Source: Actinomycetota bacterium (lineage in GTDB: Bacteria; Actinomycetota; JAICYB01). Taken from it: DNA of 38,339 nucleotides. The notes beneath the pieces were generated by a model that ran no database searches, was not told the DNA's origin, and saw nothing but the letters and a program-made list of their open reading frames with translations. Positions 8,729-15,016 of the stretch are shown in pieces. Where the stretch lies: NCBI GenBank assembly GCA_035536535.1, contig DATLNZ010000113.1:1-38339 (forward strand), written 5' to 3'. How positions within the stretch are numbered: the first letter of the stretch is position 1; each line of letters begins with the position of its first letter. The position numbers and the translations under genes are program-made.

Positions 8729-9400
8729 GTGTTCATCGTCATACCCGCCTACAACGAGCAGGCGACCCTCGGCCCTGTCCTGGACGAAGTCCTCGCCGCG
8801 TGTCCAGGCGCTCAGGTCGTGGTCGTGGACGACGGTTCGGCCGACCAGACCTATGAGGTCGCCTTCTCCAGGCCCGTGCACCTGCTGCGTCACGTGGTCA
8901 ACCTCGGTCAGGGTGCTGCGTTGAAGACGGGTGTGGACTATGCCCTGAGCAGAGGGGCCAGGGTGGTCGTCACCTTCGACGCGGACGGTCAGATGTCGGC
9001 GACGGACATCCCGCTATTGGCTGATCCGGTGCTGGCCGGCCAGTGTGAGGTCGCGCTGGGGACCCGGTTCGCGGGAGTCCGCGCAGAAGGCATGGGCACG
9101 ATTCGCAGGCTGGTCCTGTGGGCAGCCGTCCGATTCACGAGAATGACGTCCCGGATTCCGGTGACGGATGCACACAACGGCTTTCGCGTCCTGAGCAGGA
9201 AGGCCGCCGAACAGATCGAGATCACGCAGAACAGGATGGCCCATGCCTCTGAGATCCTCAATGAGATTGCGAGGCTGAAGCTGCCCTGGATCGAGGTCCC
9301 GGTCTTTATTCGGTACACAGAGCACAGCAAGCGAAAGGGACAGTCCTCTCTCGCGGCCGTCGACATCCTGTTCGACCTGTTTTCGAGGCCACGGAGATGA
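8729..9400 (+). CDS. Family 2 glycosyltransferase, polyprenol-phosphate type
   Basis: This GT2 enzyme of about 223 residues resembles dolichol/polyprenol-phosphate mannosyl- and glucosyltransferases. It has IVIPAYNEQ at the start, VVVDDGSADQT, VVTFDADGQM (the metal-binding DAD) and DAHNGFRVLSRKA. It should load a sugar onto a lipid carrier at the inner membrane face. The start is uncertain. GTG 8729 gives a minimal intact first strand but has no Shine-Dalgarno, whereas AGGAGAGGG (8692-8700) points to the in-frame ACG 8705 or ATC 8711. A GTG at 8636 is in frame but upstream of the likely transcription start. The stop overlaps the DUF2304 gene as ATGA. Confidence 0.85.
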   Translation: MFIVIPAYNEQATLGPVLDEVLAACPGAQVVVVDDGSADQTYEVAFSRPVHLLRHVVNLGQGAALKTGVDYALSRGARVVVTFDADGQMSATDIPLLADPVLAGQCEVALGTRFAGVRAEGMGTIRRLVLWAAVRFTRMTSRIPVTDAHNGFRVLSRKAAEQIEITQNRMAHASEILNEIARLKLPWIEVPVFIRYTEHSKRKGQSSLAAVDILFDLFSRPRR

Positions 9401-9750
9401 CGTGGCTGTGGCTGTTCAAGCTGTTCGCCATAGCCGTTCTCGCCGTGGTGGCCCGATTGTTCCTCTCACAGGCGCGATCGGTGCTCCGGGACCGGCTGAT
9501 CGTGCTGGCCCTGCTAACCGGGCTCGTGGCGGCGGTCCTGTTCCCGGAGTCGACGTCCTGGGTGGCCACCAAGCTCGGAATCGGCCGGGGGGTCGATCTC
9601 GCTTTTTACGTGGCTTTTCTTCTGCTCTTCTTCGTGGTCGCCGCCCTGAACGCCCGGCGAAGGGACCTCGAGCGGTCGGTGACCGTCCTGACAAGGGAGG
9701 TCTCCATGCTCAAGGCACGGCCCTCTGAGAGCGGGAACGAGCAACTGTAG
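9397..9750 (+). CDS. DUF2304-family small membrane protein
   Basis: This 117-residue protein has three predicted membrane helices (about 4-20, 33-50 and 66-86) and a charged, probably coiled cytoplasmic tail (RRRDLERSVTVLTREVSMLKA). This layout matches the DUF2304 family, whose genes commonly sit beside polyprenol-phosphate GT2 genes as here. The ATGA overlap at 9397-9400 indicates translational coupling, so the two products probably act together. A role as membrane partner or flippase-like helper is an inference. Confidence 0.8.
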   Translation: MTWLWLFKLFAIAVLAVVARLFLSQARSVLRDRLIVLALLTGLVAAVLFPESTSWVATKLGIGRGVDLAFYVAFLLLFFVVAALNARRRDLERSVTVLTREVSMLKARPSESGNEQL

Positions 9751-9759
9751 CCGTCGGGC

Positions 9760-9790
9760 AAAAAAAAGGGGAGCCCGCAGGCTCCCCTTT
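9760..9790 (-). terminator. Rho-independent terminator of the sigma-factor gene
   Basis: A perfect 11-bp stem (9765-9775 with 9780-9790) closes a 4-nt loop. On the minus strand it runs into a tract of eight T, ideal for intrinsic termination of the leftward gene. On the plus strand only three T follow, so it would serve the DUF2304 gene weakly. Confidence 0.88.
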
Positions 9791-9809
9791 GAACTCTCCC
9801 TGATCGCCG

Positions 9810-11000
9810 CTACAGCCCCTGTGCCTCATGTCGGATGTCGCCGGTGTCGGCCACCACGTGGCCATCGGCGTCCTGGACGAAGACCCTCGTGTTCGCAGCC
9901 GCCTTGTCGGCGCCGCCCTCGAGGTCGAGCTCGACGTTGAGTCCGGTCTCGCCGTCAGATCCGGTCGGGTCGGGAACGTTCACCCGCTGTTCGGCCGAAA
10001 CCGTCGCCTTGCGCTCGTTGGGGTTGACGTTGACTCGCACCGGGCCCCCGGACGGGTCGTCGTTGCCGGGCCGAGCGCCAGAGCCGTCGCCGTCCACGGC
10101 CAGGAGTCCGCCGTGTCCGGTTCCGGCTGCTGAGACCACGGCCGCCGGCGCATCCGAAGAACTCGACCTGGCAGGCGTCGCGGCCGTTGCAAGCTGCGTC
10201 GCCAGAGCGGCTCCGACGACCACGACCAGCGCTTTGGCCGCGTCGACCGAGGGCAGAAGGTTCCCGCCGATCGAGTCCCAGCCGCGTGCGACGGAGGTCT
10301 GCAGGTTCATCGAGCGCTGGCTGAGGCCGGAGCGAACGCGGCGGAAGCCGCGCAGCAGCGCCGGCAGGAAGCCGATTCCACCGAGGCCGAACAGGTCGGC
10401 GGGGATGGCCTTGGCGGTGATCTCCTTGCGCAGGCGCCGGCGGGCACGGGCCAGCAGCGACTCCGCCGCGACCTCTGAGATCCCTAGCTGCTCTCCGACG
10501 GCCGAGCAGGACATTCCCTTGACCTCGTGAAGGACGAGAGCCTCGCGCTGCCGAGGGTCGAGCTTCTCGAGTGCCAGTCGCACGAGCCGTCCGGTGTCCT
10601 CACGCTGGACGTTGCGGATCGGGTCGAATTCGTATGCCGGGCCCTGCTCCATCTGGTCGATGGACACGGACGGCTTCTTGCGGCGGAGGTGGTCGGTGCA
10701 CAGGTTGGCGGCGATGGTGCCGACCCACCCGCCGAAGTGGCGGGGGCCTCCGAACTCTGAGATGCGCTCAAAGGCCCGAGCAAAAGCCTCCTGCGCGATG
10801 TCCTCGGCGAGGTGCGGGTTGCCCAGCTTGCGGATGCAGAACCCGCGGACCTTCGGGAAGTAGTGGGTGTACAGCTCCTCGAAGGCCTGGGAGCTGCCGG
10901 AGATGCTCTCGTCGGCCAGAGTGGCCTCGTCGAACTCGACTGTGTTGACGTCGGGTGCGACGGCGGTCGCATCCATCTTCAGTTCGATCTGCGTGTCCAT
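9810..11000 (-). CDS. ECF-type sigma factor with C-terminal membrane anchor and outer domain
   Basis: The 396-residue product has a sigma-2 region (about 37-108, with AEDIAQEAFARAF and FGGWVGTIAANLCTDHLRR) and a sigma-4 region (about 138-192, with LDPRQREALVLHEVKGMS and ISEVAAESLLARARRRL). It continues ~200 residues past sigma-4. A basic amphipathic segment leads to a hydrophobic helix (about 255-274), then an acidic, Ser/Gly-rich region of ~120 residues predicted to be outside the membrane. The sigma factor therefore appears membrane-tethered. I chose ATG 11000, preceded by GGGGGG. The in-frame ATG 11174, with GGGGGA upstream and a possible TATAGG at 11211-11206, would add 58 low-complexity residues. 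The divergent TasA-like genes are plausible targets (inference). Confidence 0.82.
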   Translation of the reverse strand: MDTQIELKMDATAVAPDVNTVEFDEATLADESISGSSQAFEELYTHYFPKVRGFCIRKLGNPHLAEDIAQEAFARAFERISEFGGPRHFGGWVGTIAANLCTDHLRRKKPSVSIDQMEQGPAYEFDPIRNVQREDTGRLVRLALEKLDPRQREALVLHEVKGMSCSAVGEQLGISEVAAESLLARARRRLRKEITAKAIPADLFGLGGIGFLPALLRGFRRVRSGLSQRSMNLQTSVARGWDSIGGNLLPSVDAAKALVVVVGAALATQLATAATPARSSSSDAPAAVVSAAGTGHGGLLAVDGDGSGARPGNDDPSGGPVRVNVNPNERKATVSAEQRVNVPDPTGSDGETGLNVELDLEGGADKAAANTRVFVQDADGHVVADTGDIRHEAQGL

Positions 11001-11205
11001 GAACCCCCCGGTTGCCCCAAGTCCGTCGTGGAGGGGAAGGGTCTGCGCCTGGAAAGCCCCGGATGCGTCTTTGGCATCCATCACCAGGTTTGAAGTCCCT
11101 GCCACCCGGGTACGACCCTGCGGTCGGGAGGAACGCGCGCTGTGGGAGCCAGTGCCCTCAGCCCTCATGCCCATCGCGTCCCCCGGTCTTTTAAGTCGCA
11201 CCCAA

Positions 11206-11211
11206 CCTATA
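11206..11211 (-). promoter_or_regulatory. Candidate -10 element for the sigma-factor gene
   Basis: TATAGG on the minus strand would start transcription near 11199. That leaves a ~25-nt leader containing GGGGGA just before the in-frame ATG at 11174. No good -35 is seen. If real, it favours the longer start of the sigma factor. Confidence 0.25.
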
Positions 11212-11607
11212 CAACGGGGTGGGTTCGAATTCCTGTCGCACATTTTCAAACATTTTTTTTCTGCCCGCCTCCCCTTCGGCCGGAGCCGGGGGCACGGACA
11301 CCTGGAGTCCAAGGACGTTTGCCCAGGTCGCCAGCGCCTTCTCAGGATAGCACCTACCCCCCCGACAGCCAATGGCCCTCTCCTGCGTTGTGAAGATCGA
11401 ACCCGGGGATCCGGGTGGCGGTGAAGGTGAACTCGAGACGAAAACGCAGGTCACAGGGCTATTCCGTCTCCGGAAGACTGGATGTCTCACCGGGCGGGTG
11501 GATCAGAAGGTCACCGGAGGCGGGTCTTGACAAAGGCGGGCGAAAAAGGAGGGGCACGGGAGTAAGGGTCAATGCAGTGGCAGTCGGCAATGTGCAGTAC
11601 CCACGGA

Positions 11608-11623
11608 GCGAACGGGGGTTCGC
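11608..11623 (+). repeat. Short inverted repeat in the TasA-like leader
   Basis: GCGAAC (11608-11613) and GTTCGC (11618-11623) are perfect 6-bp inverted arms around a GGGG loop, about 100 nt before the TasA-like ATG. It could be an operator or an RNA hairpin in the leader. Confidence 0.3.
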
Positions 11624-11723
11624 ATCCGGCGGGAGCTCCGATCGCTGATGCAGGGGAGCGCGCTCATCGGTAGTTGGGCGTCGCACAGGCGGACTGTGCG
11701 GCAGCGAGAAGGAGGAAAGCATC

Positions 11724-12554
11724 ATGGAGTACGCGCTCCCCAGTGCGTGGGGCCAGGGCTCTCGCGGCTTCTGGACCAAGCGTAAGAAGTCGGCCACGAG
11801 CCTTCTGGCCGTCATGGCAATGATCGCCGGGATCGCAATCGCGTTCAAGCTGTTCGAGCGCGCCATCCCGAACAACGTGGTTCGCGACGCGTCGGCTTTC
11901 AACTACGAGATCCACGTGAAGCGCACCGCCGCCAACTGCAGTGACACCGTCCCGAACGACTCGGGCTGGTGTGTGGCAAGCGGCGTGGACCCGATCTACC
12001 GCGCCGGCGTCGACAGCTTCCCTGGCGACGAGCGCCTGGAAGAGGTCAGGATCCGCAACACGAACAAGGCTCCGGCCAAGGACGCCAGCTTCGAGATGTG
12101 GGTCAACCAGGCGACGATCGTGATCAACGGCTGTGAGCCGGTGGCGGCGGACGGCACCTGCGGCACCACCCCCGTCATCGCCTCCACGGACCCCCGCTAC
12201 AACAAGTTCCTCGGTTTCTGGCGGCTGTCGGTGGACAAGGAGACGATCGTTGGTGCACTAAGCGACCCGACGGAGTACAACACTCCGCTGTTCGCCGCCG
12301 CGTGCGAGGGCGGATTGAAGGAGCTCACGAGGCAGTCGCCTTGCAAGCTCGGGATGATCCGCTCTTCTGGAACCACCAGCACCACGCCTCCGGGCCACCG
12401 CCTGGACCAGCGCCTGTACGACTTCACGATGACTGAAGAGGACACGGGCCTGGACCAGTCGGAGTACAAGGGCTGGACCGTGACATTCGAGCTCGACTTC
12501 GCGGCCCGCGTGCCGGCCGAGGCCGAGAGCGGCGGACCGGTCTACCAGCGGTAA
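11724..12554 (+). CDS. TasA/camelysin-like secreted protein A
   Basis: This 276-residue exported protein begins with a basic stretch (WTKRKKS) and a hydrophobic segment (about 24-42) ending in AIAFKLFERA, with no lipobox. The mature part contains SFPGDERLEEVRIRN, like the F.PGD.....v.v.N pattern of TasA/CalY fibre proteins and M73 camelysins. It ends with DQSEYKGWTVTFELDF and PVYQR, which recur in the paralogue at 12915. Six Cys are spread through the mature part and could form disulfides. The ATG has a perfect AAGGAGG upstream, implying strong expression. It lies divergent from the membrane-tethered sigma factor. TasA-family proteins form extracellular fibres; that role here is inferred from weak similarity. 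Confidence 0.65.
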   Translation: MEYALPSAWGQGSRGFWTKRKKSATSLLAVMAMIAGIAIAFKLFERAIPNNVVRDASAFNYEIHVKRTAANCSDTVPNDSGWCVASGVDPIYRAGVDSFPGDERLEEVRIRNTNKAPAKDASFEMWVNQATIVINGCEPVAADGTCGTTPVIASTDPRYNKFLGFWRLSVDKETIVGALSDPTEYNTPLFAAACEGGLKELTRQSPCKLGMIRSSGTTSTTPPGHRLDQRLYDFTMTEEDTGLDQSEYKGWTVTFELDFAARVPAEAESGGPVYQR

Positions 12555-12561
12555 GCACCAC

Positions 12562-12583
12562 GGGAGGGAGGAGGTTCCCTCCC
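12562..12583 (+). other. GC-rich hairpin directly after the TasA-like A stop
   Basis: GGGAGGGA (12562-12569) pairs perfectly with TCCCTCCC (12576-12583) around a 6-nt loop, 7 nt past the stop codon. No T tract follows, so it is more likely an mRNA-stabilising hairpin than an intrinsic terminator. Confidence 0.4.
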
Positions 12584-12693
12584 TCCCCAAAGGGCCCGGC
12601 TGGACCGTGCGCTTTGGAAAGGGAGGGAACCAGCTGTCCGCCCGGTGCCGTAGGGACCGGAGAGAAAACTGGAACCAGCGGTTGTCCGTGCGC

Positions 12694-12731
12694 AGGAGAA
12701 GGGGCCCCCACCGGGCCCCTTCTCCTTTTCT
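12694..12731 (+). terminator. Strong rho-independent terminator
   Basis: A perfect 14-bp stem (12694-12707 with 12713-12726) closes a CCACC loop and is followed by TTTCT. It ends the TasA-like A transcript or a small RNA from 12555-12693. Confidence 0.85.
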
Positions 12732-12914
12732 GCTGCGGTCCAGGGTCCTGACTCTCGATGCGTCTGCCCAGGTCAAGTGCGCCGGAGCCGGGCGTCCGAA
12801 AAAACTTTGGGGGCCGGGAAGGAATCTGGGGCAGATGACCGAATACATTGATCGAACACACCACCCGCCCGGTGAAGTGCTCATACTGGTTGCGCTCACA
12901 GAAGGGTGGTTCGG

Positions 12915-13685
12915 GTGCGCTCACACGCCGAATACCGCCGGCCACGGCGGCTAAGCAGCAAGCTTCGGCTCGTCGGATCGATCCTGCAGGTCACCGCCAT
13001 TGCCGCGGCGACCTTCATCCTGCTCCCCCTGGTTGTCCAGGCCGTTCCCGGGAGCAACCCGATCTTCGTCGAGCCGGGTGGGACCAGGAAGTTCCAGTGC
13101 GAGTTCACCGGCCAGGAAGCCTTCCCGGGCGACACCGTCTTCTGCAAGCTGCGGGTCGGCAACGGCGGCGACATCGATGCCTCCTACTACATGTACGCCG
13201 ACGAGACCTCGATTCGCGTTCTTGATGCCAAGGACCTCGAAGTCACCAATACGGACCTGAAGCAGAGGTTCATCAGCCTGTGGTTCTTCCACATGTTCAC
13301 CCGCCCGGTGATCACCCGCTCCACCCCCGAGGAGCGGGACGTGACGTATGACGCGCAGTACGCGGAGATCTGCCCGCAGAAGCTGCTGCAGTCGTACGAC
13401 GGGGGGCCCAACCCCTCGAACATGAGCTGGGACCGGATGTGCCCAATGGGCACCATCCGGGGGATCAGCTCGCCGCGCCGGTACACCGAGCTCAGCGAGC
13501 CGGCGTACGAGCGCCAGTACCTGCTTGCGATGACCGAGCGCGACGACGGAACCGACCAGTCCGTGTTCAAGGGCTGGGGCCTGGAGTTCGATCTGATCGT
13601 CCGCACCAAGGTCCCTGGGGACGACACTTGTCCGACCACCAGGGTCAACGGAATTTGCGGGCTGCCGGTCTACCAGCGCCCGTAG
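12915..13685 (+). CDS. TasA/camelysin-like secreted protein B
   Basis: This ~256-residue exported paralogue of the protein at 11724 has an Arg-rich start and a hydrophobic segment ending LPLVVQA, which looks signal-peptidase cleavable. The mature part has AFPGDTVFCKLRVGNGG, matching the SFPGD...RIRN motif of protein A. Its C-terminus has MTERDDGTDQS, FKGW and PVYQRP, also shared with A. GTG 12915 is chosen because AAGGG (12902-12906) lies 8 nt upstream; the in-frame GTG 12906 would overlap that site. Strong terminators on both sides make it a separate transcription unit. Two diverged paralogues suggest major and minor subunits of one structure (inference). Confidence 0.62.
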   Translation: MRSHAEYRRPRRLSSKLRLVGSILQVTAIAAATFILLPLVVQAVPGSNPIFVEPGGTRKFQCEFTGQEAFPGDTVFCKLRVGNGGDIDASYYMYADETSIRVLDAKDLEVTNTDLKQRFISLWFFHMFTRPVITRSTPEERDVTYDAQYAEICPQKLLQSYDGGPNPSNMSWDRMCPMGTIRGISSPRRYTELSEPAYERQYLLAMTERDDGTDQSVFKGWGLEFDLIVRTKVPGDDTCPTTRVNGICGLPVYQRP

Positions 13686-13704
13686 CCGAGATGTCCGCTC
13701 GACG

Positions 13705-13738
13705 GCCCCGGCCCCCGCAAGGGGGCCGGGGCTTTTTT
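13705..13738 (+). terminator. Strong rho-independent terminator after TasA-like B
   Basis: A perfect 12-bp GC-rich stem (13705-13716 with 13721-13732) closes a GCAA tetraloop and is followed by six T. It lies 20 nt past the stop codon. Confidence 0.92.
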
Positions 13739-13814
13739 CCGGTCCCACCGCCTCGGACGGCTGGGCCGGGTCGCAGATTCGATTCCGGAGTCGACGCCCC
13801 CGCCGCGTTCGGCT

Positions 13815-13820
13815 TATCCT
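13815..13820 (+). promoter_or_regulatory. Leaderless-type -10 element (TATCCT)
   Basis: TATCCT lies exactly 7 nt before the ATG at 13828 and there is no Shine-Dalgarno, so transcription should start at or next to the ATG. TCGACG at 13791-13796 is a possible -35 with an 18-nt spacer. Confidence 0.5.
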
Positions 13821-13827
13821 CACCCAC

Positions 13828-14142
13828 ATGATTCAGGGCTTTGGGAGTGTCGTATTGACCTGGACCAGCCTGTGGTATGGCGTGGTCTGGGTGGTGATCG
13901 GGATGCTGTGCACCCTGTTCGCGGTCCGCAGAGGCCTCTACCTGGCGATCATCCTTCCGATCATCGTGGGGGCCTTCCTCCACGGGTTCTTGCTGCTCGT
14001 GCAGGCTCAGGAGCCGAACTTCCAGTTCTTCCGCTTCGGTAAGGAGCTGTCGGACTGGCTGAACTTTCTGCTCATCCCGCTGTTCGCCTCTATCGTCGGC
14101 GGTCTGCTCGGGGAGCTGATCAGTCCGAGCGAAGAGGAGTAG
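13828..14142 (+). CDS. Small four-helix membrane protein of unknown function
   Basis: This 104-residue protein is almost entirely membrane helices: about 8-30, 37-60 and 78-95, possibly with a fourth. It has a short acidic C-terminus (SPSEEE). I do not recognise a family. TATCCT seven nt upstream and no Shine-Dalgarno suggest a leaderless transcript starting the operon 13828-20133. Its TAG stop is in the same frame as the next coding region, which lacks a canonical start nearby, so readthrough into it cannot be excluded. Confidence 0.7.
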   Translation: MIQGFGSVVLTWTSLWYGVVWVVIGMLCTLFAVRRGLYLAIILPIIVGAFLHGFLLLVQAQEPNFQFFRFGKELSDWLNFLLIPLFASIVGGLLGELISPSEEE

Positions 14143-14151
14143 CCAGACACG

Positions 14152-14976
14152 CTGGCTGCGCGGCGGGCCGACGACCTCCTGCGTTCCACCCGGTCCTGGA
14201 CGCGGAACCGCGTCGGGGCCTTCATCGGGACAACCCTCGTTCTGCTCGCGGTCGGTTCGGTCCTGCTGGCCTCTCGCGACCTGTTGGCCCTGCAGGCGCG
14301 CCAGGCCGGGACGCTGCTGCGCCTGGCCGATGTAGGCCACGACGTCATCACCCGCGATTCGCAGCTGGCTCGGATCCAGGTTGGAAAGGACACCAGGTCG
14401 GGCAGGCAGCGGCGGGCATCGTCTCCGCTCCTGCGCGTGAAGGTCCCCCGGCCGGCCAGGGTCCCCGGGGAGACGGCCGCGGCGCTGGGGGTGTTCACCC
14501 TTGCAGCCGCCGCAGCGATGGCGCGCTCCAGACAGCTGCCGGCGCCCCTGAAGGGGACGGTCCTGGCGGTTCTGGGAATTGCATTCGTCTCCGCCGCCTA
14601 CTCTGCCTGGTGGTCTCCGCTCCCGCCCCTGGACGTCGCCCACGTGATGGTCGACTGGAGGACGTCCGCGCTCGTGCCGATGGTCGCGCTGTCCCTGCTG
14701 TACGCGTACGACCTTTACCCGCTGCCGGGCAACTTCGCGCTGAAGACGGCATGGCTCGCCCTGGCACTGGGGGTGACCGCCGTGTTCTCAACGGTCAGGC
14801 TGGCGTTGTTGGCGGCCGGATACGCCAGGTACGGGGCGGTGTCCCTTCTGGCGCTGCACCAGGTGGCGGGTACCTTCTGGGACCTGCTGCCCGGGCTGGC
14901 ACTGCTGTCGGCCGCGCACGCAAGCGTCGCGTGGTCGGGAAGGTTCAGCATCTTGGGCCGCGGCAGGGCGACGTGA
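14152..14976 (+). CDS. Exosortase-like membrane protein without visible catalytic Cys; non-AUG start
   Basis: The frame is open from just after the TAG at 14140-14142 and looks coding from there: a soluble start (LAARRADDLLRSTRSW) and a first helix (about 24-43) lie before the first canonical start, TTG 14284. GAGGAG at 14134-14139 points to the in-frame ACG 14149 or CTG 14152. From CTG the product is 274 residues with about seven helices. The C-terminal half, from LLYAYDLYPLPG to STVRLALL and LALHQVAGTFWDLLPG, recalls the exosortase/archaeosortase core, with an Arg at about 216 and a His at about 236. The expected Cys is absent; that region reads DWRTSALVP. If related, it is probably not an active transpeptidase. 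The family call is tentative; membrane topology is clear. Confidence 0.55.
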   Translation: MAARRADDLLRSTRSWTRNRVGAFIGTTLVLLAVGSVLLASRDLLALQARQAGTLLRLADVGHDVITRDSQLARIQVGKDTRSGRQRRASSPLLRVKVPRPARVPGETAAALGVFTLAAAAAMARSRQLPAPLKGTVLAVLGIAFVSAAYSAWWSPLPPLDVAHVMVDWRTSALVPMVALSLLYAYDLYPLPGNFALKTAWLALALGVTAVFSTVRLALLAAGYARYGAVSLLALHQVAGTFWDLLPGLALLSAAHASVAWSGRFSILGRGRAT

Positions 14977-15016
14977 GCGCCGTCCGGCCCGCATCTGGCG
15001 CCTCAGGGAGTCCCCG

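Larger units (their letters stand above)
11001..11723. other. Long intergenic region between sigma-factor and TasA-like genes
   Basis: This stretch of about 720 bp has no convincing gene. It may hold an N-terminal extension of the sigma factor (to ATG 11174), a possible leftward -10 TATAGG (11211-11206), an A/T-rich patch near 11243-11260, and an isolated TTGACA (11527-11532) without a matching -10. A 6-bp hairpin lies at 11608-11623, and a strong AAGGAGG Shine-Dalgarno precedes the TasA-like ATG. The size suggests a long regulated leader for the first TasA-like gene. Confidence 0.5.
12555..12905 (+). other. Structured intergenic region with repeats and hairpins
   Basis: No gene is seen in about 350 bp. 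It holds an 8-bp GGGAGGGA/TCCCTCCC hairpin (12562-12583) just after the stop. Two GGAACCAGC...TGTCCG direct repeats start near 12627 and 12671, and a strong terminator lies at 12694-12731. The terminator is ~140 nt past the stop, so the mRNA has a long structured 3' end or a separate small RNA lies here. From 12732 to 12905 nothing clear is seen except AAGGG before the next gene. Confidence 0.45.

Noticed and set aside
11527-11532. TTGACA as a -35 for TasA-like A
   Set aside because: No acceptable -10 lies 15-19 nt downstream.
12562-12583. GGGAGGGA/TCCCTCCC hairpin as an intrinsic terminator
   Set aside because: No T tract follows; the real terminator is at 12694-12731.
12607-12954. A 115-codon ORF downstream of TasA-like A
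   Set aside because: It crosses the strong terminator at 12694-12731, has no Shine-Dalgarno and is Arg-rich with no recognisable motif.
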